Positions 34,288-44,051 are shown, numbered from the stretch's first letter. The stretch: 64,000 nucleotides of DNA from Motiliproteus sp. SC1-56 (GCF_017309075.1 NZ_JAEMGS010000002.1:62001-126000), one strand, 5' to 3'. Notes: generated by a model from the sequence alone, not told the origin. A program made the numbers and translations.

Positions 34288-35460
34288 TCAGCGTTTTGGC
34301 CAGCTGGCATAAGCGCCTTTACCGTTGCGGACAGTCTCTTCCATCATCAGCGCATCGGCAAAAAACTTAGCGGCCCAGTTCGGATATTGCCATGGATGGT
34401 AACCTCCGTTGATAGGGTGGGAGCCCTTAATACCGCCTCGTTCAGCCTCGATACCCTCCAGCTTTTGGGTGCTCTTGGTGAACGTGTTAACCCGGGTTAA
34501 AGCGTCGCGGTACTTCTCATCGCCGGTCACCTGGTAGAGGCGACCCCAGTTGATCGCGATCTGTGCATTGCCTGTCAGGCAGGACCACTTTACGGTGGGG
34601 TTCCATTGGTCGTCGTAGCGGCCGGGGACGAAGCCGCCTTTACCAATATGGGGAATTATGGCATCGCCCATCTTGATGGCCTGAGCGATGAAATCCTCGC
34701 GATCGGCATAGACCCCTAATTCAAGAAATCCACGCATGGCATAGGCGATGGTATGAAGAAAGGGCTGGGCATCGTTCTGCAGACAATTATGTTCGGCCCA
34801 ACCGTTGGCGTGTACATGTCGAAGTGCCCACTCGGCGTTGGCAATGGCAGCGTCGAGAAAGCGTCGTTCGCCTGTAATCTTGTGAACCCGAGCCATGCCC
34901 CAAGCCGAGCGCGTGTTATACAGGTTAATGTTCCGCGTGGTGAGAGGCGAGCCAAACTGTCGCCAGCATCCGTCATCATCCATCACCGCGCACAGCCAGG
35001 ATGCTCCTTTGGCAGCCGCTTCACGATAGCGCTCGGTACCTTCCTGCTCAAAGGCGGTTACCCATCCGAACAGTACCTGGCCGGTGTTGAAAATGGTCGG
35101 CTGATCTGAGTCTCCCAAGGCGCCGGCCAATACACCGCCGCTGGGGCACTGAATTTCACACTCCCAGTCCGCCATGCGAACTGCCCGTTCTCGGGCATCC
35201 TGATCGCCGCTGACTTGGTGCCAGCGGTAAAGCGTTGGAATGATGTAGCCCGTAGTCTCCGGGTACGAGTTAGCCCATTTCTTATAGCGTACAAGGTAGG
35301 TCTGGGAGACCCCGTCATCCGGCGAGCTGTCTTGCGCTCGTTTGAGCCACGCAATCGTGGCTTGTAAATGGGTTTGGTTGGATTCTGGCTTGGTCCGGCT
35401 GAATCCGGAGAGTTCCATGAAACTGCGTTTCTTGAGTTTGAGTGTCTCGACCACTGGCAT
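34288..35460 (-). CDS. VpsJ-like polysaccharide biosynthesis protein (alpha/alpha toroid)
   Basis: A 390-aa protein without signal peptide, made of repeated helical pairs as in (alpha/alpha)6-barrel proteins such as VpsJ of Vibrio polysaccharide loci and, more distantly, glycoside hydrolases or epimerases. Landmarks are KWANSYPETTGYIIPTLYR (about 62-80), NTGQVLFGW, NTRSAWGMARVH and CLTGNAQIAINWGRLY. Biochemical role unproven; it may be a cytoplasmic lyase, hydrolase or epimerase on glycan intermediates. AAGGGA is about 9 nt upstream of the ATG. It lies in a minus-strand group between the AAC(3)-like and the Kelch-type genes. Confidence 0.7.
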   Translation of the reverse strand: MPVVETLKLKKRSFMELSGFSRTKPESNQTHLQATIAWLKRAQDSSPDDGVSQTYLVRYKKWANSYPETTGYIIPTLYRWHQVSGDQDARERAVRMADWECEIQCPSGGVLAGALGDSDQPTIFNTGQVLFGWVTAFEQEGTERYREAAAKGASWLCAVMDDDGCWRQFGSPLTTRNINLYNTRSAWGMARVHKITGERRFLDAAIANAEWALRHVHANGWAEHNCLQNDAQPFLHTIAYAMRGFLELGVYADREDFIAQAIKMGDAIIPHIGKGGFVPGRYDDQWNPTVKWSCLTGNAQIAINWGRLYQVTGDEKYRDALTRVNTFTKSTQKLEGIEAERGGIKGSHPINGGYHPWQYPNWAAKFFADALMMEETVRNGKGAYASWPKR

Positions 35461-35506
35461 AGGCTGAGTCCCTTAACCTTTATTGTGCAAAGTGGAAAGC
35501 AGAATT

Positions 35507-36346
35507 TTATTCTGGCACATCAAAAAAGCTTTGTCCGCGGCGATACATCGTCTCGGCGACGTCTACCATATCCCGGCACTCAAGCAGCAGCAGCCGGCAG
35601 TTCCCAATACGCGAGCACTTAATGGCGCCAGCTTGCTCCAGAGCGGCGACGTAACGTTCCTCGCGTCTTAGTCGATTTGCCTGGGAAGAGAGCACCTTTA
35701 CGGGAATGCTCTGTTCATTGTTATCGGTATCAATCACAACGCCCTGGAAAATGTTTTTTTCGTATAGAGAGTAGGGTAGGTAGGGTGCGATCCGATCTTC
35801 CACAAAATGGGAGAAAGTTACAGTGGAAAAAGGAGCGCCGATGCAGAGAATTTTGGCGTTGCGGTCAAGTAACTTTTGAAAAGGGCTGTCGGGGCCAAAT
35901 GGAACTAGCGCTGCTTCGTGACCCTCTATGAAAGTGCGTGCCTCAGGGCCGCTTGCCAGCAGCGGATGGGTGGGACTTAGGCTTCTTACCGTCTGGGCAT
36001 TGCGCCGAAATACTTCCGTCAATAGCCCCATTTTGGAGGGGCTACGTCTTATGTTGATGGAGCCCTTGCGCTGCAAGAAATCGCGGGATGACTCGTTTTG
36101 ATACGGCATGGAGGTCATTACCAGCAGCCCTTCGGAGCCGATGGCAACTTTCAACGACGTGATCATATCAAGCGGCGTGCCCGAAAAGCCGGAGTCAGTG
36201 CGCCAGGACGCGTGAACGATTAATGTATCGCCGGGCTCGATGCCGAGTCTTTGAAGGTGTGAAGTTAAAGCAGCGGCGTCAAATCGCCATAAGGTCTTTA
36301 GGAGTAGGTTTTTAAGTCCTGACTTGATCGCAGTCTTGGCGGTCAT
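35507..36346 (-). CDS. AAC(3)-family N-acetyltransferase-like protein
   Basis: A 279-aa member of the aminoglycoside 3-N-acetyltransferase fold. Typical segments are LGIEPGDTLIVHASW (about 34-48), the acetyl-CoA-binding region and THPLLASGP (about 140-148), and a late CIGAPFSTVTFSHFVED. In EPS loci this fold more likely acetylates an amino sugar than an antibiotic; drug resistance should not be assumed. Start ATG 36346 is preferred over 36406 because AGGGA stands about 8 nt upstream. Confidence 0.8.
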   Translation of the reverse strand: MTAKTAIKSGLKNLLLKTLWRFDAAALTSHLQRLGIEPGDTLIVHASWRTDSGFSGTPLDMITSLKVAIGSEGLLVMTSMPYQNESSRDFLQRKGSINIRRSPSKMGLLTEVFRRNAQTVRSLSPTHPLLASGPEARTFIEGHEAALVPFGPDSPFQKLLDRNAKILCIGAPFSTVTFSHFVEDRIAPYLPYSLYEKNIFQGVVIDTDNNEQSIPVKVLSSQANRLRREERYVAALEQAGAIKCSRIGNCRLLLLECRDMVDVAETMYRRGQSFFDVPE

Positions 36347-36707
36347 CGCGGGTCCCTGCGCATATCCAACCCGGAAACTAGCAACATCCACGAGTATGTG
36401 CAACACTCAATCGCAGTGGGCTTACAGCCGGGAGCTTAGGCCATATGCAAGGAAGCAAGAACGCCAGAACCAAAGGTTATCCAAGCGCTACAACGGTTAG
36501 AGAGCTTCAATTCCAGCATACACAGTGCTCGGTGTTGCTGATGTCTTGAAAACCGGTGTGGGCATATTGCCTCCAGCCCCATGCTGGATAAGGCGCAATG
36601 GGCGGCTTAGTGAGCGTGACTAGCTGTCTGATCGTCGAAGCGCGAAATGGAACACAACATCGGCCGGCGGCTGATGCAGCAGGTATAGAATCAGGGACGT
36701 TACCTCT
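36347..36707. other. Intergenic region with an inverted repeat
   Basis: A 361-nt divergent gap with no convincing gene. It contains an interrupted inverted repeat at 36566-36599: outer arms ATTGC/GCAAT and inner arms CCAGC/GCTGG around a CCCAT loop. TATAGAAT near 36690 could be a -10 for the sulfotransferase gene, but no good -35 is present. Confidence 0.35.
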
Positions 36708-37520
36708 ATGGGAGTCGTGCAAGCGAATTTTGTTAAACTGACTGATGTGGTTAAGAACGCCACCATCAAGCCCATCCTACGTAAAAATCGAGTTCTCTTT
36801 ACACCGGAAGTGAGTCACCGCTTGGTTGTGCATTGTGGTCACCACAAAGTTGGGACCTACTGGTTTGCCAGAATCTTGAATGGTATCGCAGAACATTACG
36901 GCTTGGACTTTCAGAACTGTGAGCAGTATTACCTGAAGTCCGAAACCTCTTTTTTCATGGAACAGCACAGTTACATCGACAAGGATCTGCTGCCCAGCCA
37001 CCGGGGCTCCCACCTAATTCGCGACCCCCGCGATATGATCGTTTCAGGCTACTACTTCCACCTTTGGACAAAGGAAGACTGGGCTCACCTTCCGGTACCG
37101 GAACTTGGTTTTATCAGCTATCAGAAATACCTGAATTCGTTGCCCAAGGAGGAAGGCATCGCCGCTGAAATTCGACGCACGGCTAAAAACATCAAAGATA
37201 TGGCCCGTTGGAACTATCAGGATCCCAATTTCTATGAAATTAAATACGAAGAGCTGATAAACGACGAGCAGACGATTTTCGAAAAACTGTTTCGGCATTA
37301 TGGTTTTACTGATGAAGCCGTTGAGGTGGGCCTGGAGCAAGCCAGGAAATTCAGCTTCAAGAATGTTGCCAAGAGGGAAATCGGCAGCAACGACAGCAAA
37401 AGCCACCTACGTTCGGGCAAGCCGGGGCAGTGGCGGGATGAGTTCAGCGGTGACCACATCAGGCTATTTGAAGAACTAACCGGGGATGCCTTGAAAGTGA
37501 TGGGATACCAAAACGACTGA
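36708..37520 (+). CDS. Sulfotransferase
   Basis: A 270-aa PAPS-dependent sulfotransferase. The 5'-phosphosulfate loop is CGHHKVGTYWFARIL (about residues 43-57) and the 3'-phosphate-binding motif is HLIRDPRDMIVSGYYFH (about 103-119). The GKPGQWRDEF segment (about 236-245) matches the C-terminal PAPS-binding loop of cytosolic-type enzymes (RKGxxGDW region). Probably acts on a carbohydrate of the EPS repeat. It heads a plus-strand group with two GT2 genes, 42 nt apart from the first. Confidence 0.88.
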   Translation: MGVVQANFVKLTDVVKNATIKPILRKNRVLFTPEVSHRLVVHCGHHKVGTYWFARILNGIAEHYGLDFQNCEQYYLKSETSFFMEQHSYIDKDLLPSHRGSHLIRDPRDMIVSGYYFHLWTKEDWAHLPVPELGFISYQKYLNSLPKEEGIAAEIRRTAKNIKDMARWNYQDPNFYEIKYEELINDEQTIFEKLFRHYGFTDEAVEVGLEQARKFSFKNVAKREIGSNDSKSHLRSGKPGQWRDEFSGDHIRLFEELTGDALKVMGYQND

Positions 37521-37562
37521 CCCCAAGTTCCGTAACCTGCATTACTAGGGAGAGCAGATGGA

Positions 37563-38519
37563 ATGCGTAACAGTGTCAGCGTGGTAATACCTGCATATAA
37601 CGCCAGTACCTTTATCAGTGAAACACTGGACTCGGTCTTAGCTCAGAGCGAGCCTCCCTTGGAGGTGATCGTGGTCAACGACGGTTCGACGGATAACACG
37701 CCGAAGTTGATAGCCGATCACTATCCGCAAGTAAAGTTGATCAACCAGGCAAATGGTGGCGTCTCCAGGGCGCGAAATGCAGGTCTCGCGGCCTGCAGGG
37801 GGGACTATATTGCCCTCGTCGATGCCGATGACTTGTGGGAAGCTAATAAACTGGCGCGACAGTTGGATGCCCTTGACCGGTTTCCGAAAGCAGGGTTTGT
37901 GGTGACCGATGAATGCTTCTTCGACGAGCAGGTGTACTGCGAATCCGGCATGGGACGCCGTAGTTTCAGGAGTCAACTTCCCCAAGACATCGACATGATG
38001 GCAAAACCCGTCACCTGGCTGATCACCGAACCCTTTGTAAGCACTTCCAGTGTCTTAATGCGCCGCGAGTTGGCACAAGCGGTTGGAGGTTTTGAGCCTG
38101 GCCTGCAAATTGGTGAAGACCGTGACTACTGGATTCGTCTAGCTCTGAAAGCCGGCATACTTTATGTCCCCGAGGTTTTGGTAAGGAAACGCCAGAATCA
38201 TGGCCAGAATTTAAGCAGCATATCTAATGCAACCTGGGCGGCGGGCCTGGAACGTGTTCTGACCCGTCACGACACTCCGGGTACCCACCGCCTGATCGCC
38301 GCGGAAGGGGAGGATGAAAAAAAAGTATTCGGTACCAACTACGCTCGTTTCGCCAAAATTTACTGGTACGCGAATGCGCTCGCGGAAGCGCGCAGGGCCG
38401 CGGCAAAAGCACGGGCAAAAGGAGTCAGGCTAGAGGGTTTCCTGAATTTTTGGTTGCGTTTTCCTGACCGCCCGATTATGTGGCTGAAATCGGTTAAGTT
38501 GGGGGTGCGAGCGTGGTGA
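37563..38519 (+). CDS. Glycosyltransferase family 2
   Basis: A 318-aa GT-A fold enzyme. The N-terminal nucleotide-binding part is VSVVIPAYNASTFISETLDSVLAQ, with VVNDGSTDNT (about 38-47), the DAD metal motif in ALVDADDLW (about 89-97), and an acceptor-site acidic motif GEDRDYWIR (about 192-200). GGGAGAG stands about 12 nt upstream of the ATG. It would add one sugar from a nucleotide-sugar donor on the cytoplasmic face. Donor unknown. Confidence 0.9.
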   Translation: MRNSVSVVIPAYNASTFISETLDSVLAQSEPPLEVIVVNDGSTDNTPKLIADHYPQVKLINQANGGVSRARNAGLAACRGDYIALVDADDLWEANKLARQLDALDRFPKAGFVVTDECFFDEQVYCESGMGRRSFRSQLPQDIDMMAKPVTWLITEPFVSTSSVLMRRELAQAVGGFEPGLQIGEDRDYWIRLALKAGILYVPEVLVRKRQNHGQNLSSISNATWAAGLERVLTRHDTPGTHRLIAAEGEDEKKVFGTNYARFAKIYWYANALAEARRAAAKARAKGVRLEGFLNFWLRFPDRPIMWLKSVKLGVRAW

Positions 38520-38535
38520 TATACGGTGGAGTCCT

Positions 38536-39483
38536 ATGATCACGGTGATCGCTGCGACCTATAACGGCGCCCACACGTTGCCACGGTTTTTGGATTCCAT
38601 GGCTGCACAGAGCACGGACGAGCCGTGGAAGCTGTTGTTGGTAGACAATGCCAGTACTGATGAATCGGCGCGGATAATCAAAAGTTACAAGGATCGCCTC
38701 CCTCTTACCTACTTGTTCGAAGCTAAAAAAGGAAAAAATGCCGCGATTAATCAAGCACTCTCCTGTATAGAGGGCGACTTGGTGGTGCTGACTGACGACG
38801 ACGTTATTGCCGCCCCAGACTGGTTAACCAACTACCGTGCGGCTGTGGATCAACAACCCGATTTTGATGTGTTCGGCGGAACCATACGGCCCTATTGGGA
38901 GGGGGAACCCTCAGAGCTACACCTCGAATGCGTCCCCCAGGGGCCGGTATATGCCCTGACTCGACATGAATGGGAGGACGGCCCTTGTTCTCCATACAAC
39001 ATATGGGGTCCGAATATGGCGATTAGGGCACGGGTATTCAGCGCCGGCTATCGGTTTGATGAACAGGTTGGACCCAATAGCGGGGAAAATAACTACATGA
39101 TGGGGTCGGAAACGAGTTTTACATCCTTGCTGGCTGCCAAAGGATATAAAAGTTTTCATATTTCGTCACCCTCAGTACAGCACATAATCAGGGCTAGGCA
39201 GATGGCACCTGTTTGGATCTATGGTCGTGCTATTCGTTACGGCCGCAGTTTATTCTCCCCGCCTACTCATTATCAGCCTAAACGTTTTTTTGGCTATCCA
39301 ATATATATTTGCATTGAATTGCTCTTTTGCTACGTCAAATATTTACTCAGCTATATGTCTTTAAACAGAAAGCTTGTCTATCAATACAAATGGAGTGTTA
39401 ACGTAAGCAAGGGCAAGTTGTTTCAATCGAAGAGCGTATTTGATCCACGAATTAGTAAAGATGGTTCGGTTTCAAAAAGTTAA
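38536..39483 (+). CDS. Glycosyltransferase family 2
   Basis: A 315-aa GT-A fold enzyme. It opens ITVIAATYNGAHTLPRFLDSM, has LVDNASTDES (about 35-44) and the metal-binding TDDDVI (about 91-96). The C-terminus contains hydrophobic and aromatic stretches (YICIELLFCYVKYLLSYM-like) that may dip into the membrane. It follows the previous GT2 by 16 nt and is part of the same operon. Codon use becomes AT-richer toward its 3' end, leading into the pyruvyl transferase gene. Confidence 0.88.
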   Translation: MITVIAATYNGAHTLPRFLDSMAAQSTDEPWKLLLVDNASTDESARIIKSYKDRLPLTYLFEAKKGKNAAINQALSCIEGDLVVLTDDDVIAAPDWLTNYRAAVDQQPDFDVFGGTIRPYWEGEPSELHLECVPQGPVYALTRHEWEDGPCSPYNIWGPNMAIRARVFSAGYRFDEQVGPNSGENNYMMGSETSFTSLLAAKGYKSFHISSPSVQHIIRARQMAPVWIYGRAIRYGRSLFSPPTHYQPKRFFGYPIYICIELLFCYVKYLLSYMSLNRKLVYQYKWSVNVSKGKLFQSKSVFDPRISKDGSVSKS

Positions 39484-39509
39484 TATTTAGCATTTTTTTG
39501 GAGTGTTAT

Positions 39510-40736
39510 ATGAGGGCATTGGTTGTCCATAGTGTGGCAGCAAACTGCGGAGATCAGCTACTTTTAGAAACACTGACGCTGGGATTGAAAGAGCATTGTG
39601 GGATCACCGTTGTAGCGGTAACCACAAATAACCAGTTGTCCTTTCCGTTTATAAGAAATGGCGAGCCATTTTTGAATGAGACTGTACTTGGTATAGCGAG
39701 AAATGATTCCCTTATTGCTGCGTTGATTAGAAGGATACCGTTTTTTCCTTATCGTATTGGGGTGTTTTTGGCTCGGATTTTTGATAATGATATCTGGAAA
39801 TTCAAACGAGCAATTTCCGCAGTGGATATAGTGTTTATATGCCCAGGAGGATTTTTGCACGAGTATTACGGTTTTAAAAAATTCTCGAAAGTGTACGAGA
39901 AGATTTTGGGTTATGGAAAACCTATATATTTTGTTGGTCATTCTGTCGGACCCTTTGGTAAGGCCGAGAACAAAATCATCGCAAAAAACATATTCGATAA
40001 CTGCGCTGGTTTGTTCCTTAGAGAGCGCTACTCAAAAGGTTATGTTGAAAGCCTTTATGGCCCCGCTGGTAAAAAACACGCTGAGGTGTATACGGATGTC
40101 GCCTTCGCCTATGGACGGTTGTCAAAAGTAAAAAAAGTAGCTGACAATTCAAATTCAAAAAAAGTAGTAGTTAATTTCAGAAGTTGGGAAAAAGGAGCGA
40201 TTTCTGATGACGTTATCATCGACAAGGCTGCCTCTATAATTGAATTCCTAAGTGGTAAGGGGTATGACGTGGTGTTTATGTCGACGTGCCAAGGGGTTGA
40301 AGGTTATGTTGATGATACTGACCTGGGTGAAAGCATAAAGTCAAGATTGGAAAGGCAGCATGGCGTTAGGATAGAGATAGATCACAATAGGCATTCTCCT
40401 GATGAGTTTATAGATCAGGTCCAGAAGGCAAAATACTACATTGGAATGCGAATGCATGGTGCAATAATGCCAATTCTCTCTAATACGCCAGCGTTTAACA
40501 TTGGCTATGAGCCTAAAACCAAAGGGGTCTTTGAGACGGTCGGCTTGGGTGAATATTGCTGTGAGATTAGTGATGATATTGATTGTATTTTGAGCAAAAT
40601 AGATTGTTTCGTTGGAAGTGATTACGAAATTTTAAAAGAAGAATATCTGCTGGCTCTGAAGAGAGGCGAGAGGCTTGCTTTGGAAATGTTTTCAGAGTTG
40701 GCGAAAAAAATAAACGAAGGATGTGATATTCCATGA
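39510..40736 (+). CDS. Polysaccharide pyruvyl transferase family protein
   Basis: A 408-aa protein of the CsaB/polysaccharide pyruvyl transferase family, which transfers an enolpyruvyl group from phosphoenolpyruvate to a sugar, forming a ketal and adding negative charge. Recognisable parts are NCGDQLLLETL (about 10-20), ICPGGFLHEY (about 108-117), the VGHSVGPFG motif (about 143-151) and RMHGAIMPILSNTPAF (about 311-326) near the C-terminus. ATG 39510 has TTGGAG about 8 nt upstream. The gene is clearly AT-rich compared with the XrtA core, and overlaps the next gene by 4 nt. Confidence 0.87.
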   Translation: MRALVVHSVAANCGDQLLLETLTLGLKEHCGITVVAVTTNNQLSFPFIRNGEPFLNETVLGIARNDSLIAALIRRIPFFPYRIGVFLARIFDNDIWKFKRAISAVDIVFICPGGFLHEYYGFKKFSKVYEKILGYGKPIYFVGHSVGPFGKAENKIIAKNIFDNCAGLFLRERYSKGYVESLYGPAGKKHAEVYTDVAFAYGRLSKVKKVADNSNSKKVVVNFRSWEKGAISDDVIIDKAASIIEFLSGKGYDVVFMSTCQGVEGYVDDTDLGESIKSRLERQHGVRIEIDHNRHSPDEFIDQVQKAKYYIGMRMHGAIMPILSNTPAFNIGYEPKTKGVFETVGLGEYCCEISDDIDCILSKIDCFVGSDYEILKEEYLLALKRGERLALEMFSELAKKINEGCDIP

Positions 40737-41836
40737 GGCTCTGCATTGTACTACCGACAAAACCGAAGCCTTCAGAAACATTTTTGACGGCTCATGCTAC
40801 TTTATTGAGCAATGACGCTACGGTTGTTTATTTTGAGGGGAATGTTCCTTACGTTGATGATGCCCCGATATTCTCTCAAAGCCCTTGGTCAAGATTGATG
40901 AGAAAAATCTATAGAGTGTTTAAAAGAAAGGAGTGGAAGTGGGAGGCTGTGTGGGCATTAAAAACTACTTTTTCTGAACGTGCGGATGTGATTTTGGCTG
41001 AATATGGACCAACTGCTTCAAGATGTATCGAGGCAGCTAAATGGTCTGGCGTACCTCTTGTTACCCATTTTCACGGTTTTGATGCGTCGGTGGACTCTGT
41101 CATAGAGAAATATAGAGAAAAATACAGCGATGTGTTTGCTTATTCAAAAGCCATTGTTGCGGTCTCAAGAAAAATGGTAGATGACTTAATAGGGCTTGGG
41201 GTAGATAAGAGTAAAATATTTTTGAATCCGTGTGGTGTTGATTTCGAATTTTTTGAAGAGATCAACTGCGCATTGAATCCGCCATGCCTAGTTTCGGTAG
41301 GCCGATTTGTTGAAAAAAAAGCGCCTCACTTAACTATTTTGGCTTTTTACTTCGCTCGCCTAGAAGTCAAAGATGCAAAGTTATTTATGCTTGGAGGAGG
41401 GCCTCTTGACGGCGTTTGTAAAGATCTAGTTGTTTCCTTAGGTTTAACTGAATCCGTTTTTCTGATGGGAGAATGTGATCAAGATCTGGTGAAAGAACAG
41501 ATGGCAAAAAGCAGGGGGTTTGTCCAGCATTCCGTTAAGGCTCAGGACGGTGATTGCGAAGGCACCCCAGTCAGCATTCTAGAAGCTCAATCAATGGGGT
41601 TGCCGGTAGTTGCAACCAGACATGCCGGAATAGCAGATGTAATTGTTGATAATGAAACCGGATACCTGTCTGAAGAAAGAGATATAAAATCCATGTCGAA
41701 ACACATGGTAAATATATTGAGGGAGCCTGCCGAAGCGAGAAAGCTGGGTTCGCGTGGAGCAAAAAGAGTTAGGCATTTTTACTCCATGGATAAATCTATT
41801 GATAATTTGAAAAGCATTCTTGAATCTTCTGCCTAG
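40733..41836 (+). CDS. Glycosyltransferase, GT4
   Basis: A 367-aa GT-B enzyme. The second domain carries NPCGVDFEFF, VSVGRFVEKKAPHLTI, LMGECDQDLVKEQM and EGTPVSILEAQSMGLPVVATRHAGI, the last with the GT4 E-x7-E arrangement. The start overlaps the pyruvyl transferase stop as ATGA. It is AT-rich like its neighbour and converges on the sulfotransferase at 41885 with 48 nt between stops. A loose inverted repeat in that gap (AAACAG...CTGTTT) is too weak to call a terminator. Confidence 0.88.
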   Translation: MRLCIVLPTKPKPSETFLTAHATLLSNDATVVYFEGNVPYVDDAPIFSQSPWSRLMRKIYRVFKRKEWKWEAVWALKTTFSERADVILAEYGPTASRCIEAAKWSGVPLVTHFHGFDASVDSVIEKYREKYSDVFAYSKAIVAVSRKMVDDLIGLGVDKSKIFLNPCGVDFEFFEEINCALNPPCLVSVGRFVEKKAPHLTILAFYFARLEVKDAKLFMLGGGPLDGVCKDLVVSLGLTESVFLMGECDQDLVKEQMAKSRGFVQHSVKAQDGDCEGTPVSILEAQSMGLPVVATRHAGIADVIVDNETGYLSEERDIKSMSKHMVNILREPAEARKLGSRGAKRVRHFYSMDKSIDNLKSILESSA

Positions 41837-41884
41837 AAACAGTTGATAAGTGAATGTCAGGCTGTTTGATGGGTGACGAAAGTC

Positions 41885-42514
41885 CTATGATTTACTTTTT
41901 TCTCTGCTGATAGTTCTTGCAACATTTATTATTCTATTGGAAAGTTTTTCTACTTTGCTAGCTTTTGCGTCAGCCTTGTTTGAGTGCGGGAGTGAAAGCC
42001 CCGTGGTATCGATGCCTAGGAAGTTTCCTATCTCTTTCCAACCATCTCCTTTTTCCCAGCATACTTCTAGGAATGATTCTGGCTTGTCTTTAAAAAAATC
42101 GCGCACATTTGAGTTGTGCTCTTGATATTTTTTGATATGAAATGGCTTGTTTTCATTTGGTTTTTCATAGCCGTAAATGTATTTTCGGTAAGGAAAGCGC
42201 TCGCCAGCGCCTCTCTCAACATGTTTCGATAAACTTTCAAACCATTTTTCTTCGTCTATTCTAGTGGTTAAGATGAACTTGCTATCGGGGAAGGCTTTAT
42301 ATGCTTCCCTATAAATTAGAGCCCAGGGCCAGTCATCAAACGAGTCAAAATACTTCATTAGCTTGATAAGAGCTGAGATTTCAGATTCTTTATATAGTAA
42401 AAAAGCTTCTCGATTGCATGAGATATGATTGTAGCCGAGCATTCTCATGCAACTTCCCAAGGTCGTTGTACCTGTCTTATGAAAGCCGATGCCAATAATT
42501 TTATGTGCGCTCAT
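41885..42514 (-). CDS. Sulfotransferase family protein (small)
   Basis: A 209-aa protein. The N-terminus KIIGIGFHKTGTTTLGSCM holds the 5'-phosphosulfate loop (HKTGTTTL), and SKFILTTRIDEEKWFESL (about residues 77-94) occupies the position of the 3'-phosphate motif, with Arg but a changed context. It belongs to the short sulfotransferase group often found in marine polysaccharide loci. AGGAGA stands about 8 nt upstream of the ATG. AT-rich. It is the last gene of the long minus-strand run. Confidence 0.82.
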   Translation of the reverse strand: MSAHKIIGIGFHKTGTTTLGSCMRMLGYNHISCNREAFLLYKESEISALIKLMKYFDSFDDWPWALIYREAYKAFPDSKFILTTRIDEEKWFESLSKHVERGAGERFPYRKYIYGYEKPNENKPFHIKKYQEHNSNVRDFFKDKPESFLEVCWEKGDGWKEIGNFLGIDTTGLSLPHSNKADAKASKVEKLSNRIINVARTISREKSKS

Positions 42515-42611
42515 AAAGATTCATCTCCTGCAGTTATGCTCAATTCTGTCCCAATGCGCTCTATTTATGGTCTAAATTTTGCTGATTCCTGTTAATCAAA
42601 AATCTAGCTGT

Positions 42612-44051
42612 TTAGGTGGTCGAGTAACGAACGATTGCTAATCTAATCCTTTCGATTTCTTCCTTGATAGGGTGTCCTACATAATAGACTGCAATCGGCC
42701 ATATCAACGTAGAAGCGATAGTTATTAAGAGCAAGGACTGTATCGGGGGATCGGAGCCATAGTAATAGAATGATATGACGGCGGGTAAGGCGCTGGCAGC
42801 GGCTATCACTACCGCCTGACTATAGGCTGGAAATAATTTGATTAGACGGGTGTCCCAAAAATCTCTAATGCTCCAGTAAGTTAATGTGAAAAAAATAATC
42901 GTCTGTAGGGGACGTAGGGCAGCAAATAATTCAAGGCTTTGGCTGGCACCGATGAATGCAACAATAAGGTTAGAAATCAGCCCGAGTAATCGGAGCTTGA
43001 ATAATCGTTTAACCCGTCCATGGGGAGTGAGAACCTGTTCTGGCTGCGGGAGCAATGTCAGAATGGCATTGGAAAGAAGGAACCAAGGAAGTAGCGTCCC
43101 GGCAATACGCCAGTTTTCACCAAAAAGCAAAACGACTAGCGCCTCACTGCAAAGGGCAACCACAAGAAAAACAGGTATAACAAGGACAGTGGTCATGGCG
43201 ACCACTTGTTCAACGCCTTGCCCTATTGATTTTCCGTTGCGAATGTCTTCTGAAAATTTCGGAAAAAGAACGGCGCGTAGGGGAGTAAAAATGCTTCTCC
43301 GTACCAGGACTGGAATTTGGATTGCCCGCTCATACAGAGCAACCGATGTCGGACTTATAAGTCCACCCAATACAAATTTCACGCTCTGTCTATTTAACTC
43401 TCCGGCTAGCGAAGAGCCGGTCAGATAGCCCCCAAAACGCATCACGCTGCGCCAGTGGGCCAAGGATAGGTGCAGGCTGAATTCCTTGCGATTGATGGCC
43501 ATAAGCACCAGAGCGCGAGTTAAATTTTCCGCCAAAAACCCCCATGCTAGCGACATGTAACTGTGCCCCAGCCAGGCCAGAATTATACTTGTCGCCAACC
43601 CGGTACATAGAGCGAACAGGTTGATATGGTGCAGAACGTCGAATCGCATGGCGCGGGTCAGCAGCGAGTAATGAGTTTGCCCAAAAGGTGTTATAAGGAA
43701 AGAAAACGCCAGTAGAGTCATCACATCAGAAATGGGCGGCGCTCCATAAACGGTTGCAAGCCAGTCTTTTATAAGTATGAGTATCAGCGCTGCCGACCAA
43801 GAGAAACAGAGCCAAAGGGTAAAAGCGGTGTCCTTTTTGCTTCGTGTGATTTCTTTTTCTCTGACTAAGTAAGAGCCTATACCAAAATTTCGAAAAGCGA
43901 TCAAAATATGGCTTGCCGCCATTGAAATGGCAAATACGCCGAACTCTTCCGGCGTTAAAAGGCGCGCCATGATTATGGAACCGGCGAATTGAAGTATAAA
44001 AGTGAGCGCTTGTTGGCTGAAGGCCCAGGTTAAGGAAGTTCTGAAATTCAT
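42612..44051 (-). CDS. Polysaccharide flippase (Wzx/MOP family), first copy
   Basis: A 479-aa inner-membrane protein with about twelve to fourteen helices of the MOP/PST type, opening SLTWAFSQQALTFILQFAGSIIMARLLTPEEFG, the usual N-terminal signature of Wzx-like lipid-linked oligosaccharide flippases. It would turn the EPS repeat unit to the periplasmic side. A second flippase is at 46268. It is separated from the TPR gene upstream by 153 nt in which nothing was recognised, and 97 nt from the sulfotransferase downstream. Confidence 0.87.
   Translation of the reverse strand: MNFRTSLTWAFSQQALTFILQFAGSIIMARLLTPEEFGVFAISMAASHILIAFRNFGIGSYLVREKEITRSKKDTAFTLWLCFSWSAALILILIKDWLATVYGAPPISDVMTLLAFSFLITPFGQTHYSLLTRAMRFDVLHHINLFALCTGLATSIILAWLGHSYMSLAWGFLAENLTRALVLMAINRKEFSLHLSLAHWRSVMRFGGYLTGSSLAGELNRQSVKFVLGGLISPTSVALYERAIQIPVLVRRSIFTPLRAVLFPKFSEDIRNGKSIGQGVEQVVAMTTVLVIPVFLVVALCSEALVVLLFGENWRIAGTLLPWFLLSNAILTLLPQPEQVLTPHGRVKRLFKLRLLGLISNLIVAFIGASQSLELFAALRPLQTIIFFTLTYWSIRDFWDTRLIKLFPAYSQAVVIAAASALPAVISFYYYGSDPPIQSLLLITIASTLIWPIAVYYVGHPIKEEIERIRLAIVRYSTT

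Noticed and set aside
35507-36346. Aminoglycoside resistance gene.
   Set aside because: The fold is AAC(3)-like, but its position within an EPS locus makes sugar N-acetylation the better reading; resistance is not supported by sequence alone.
41837-41884. Terminator between convergent genes.
   Set aside because: The AAACAG/CTGTTT arms are short with a 19-nt loop and no T run.
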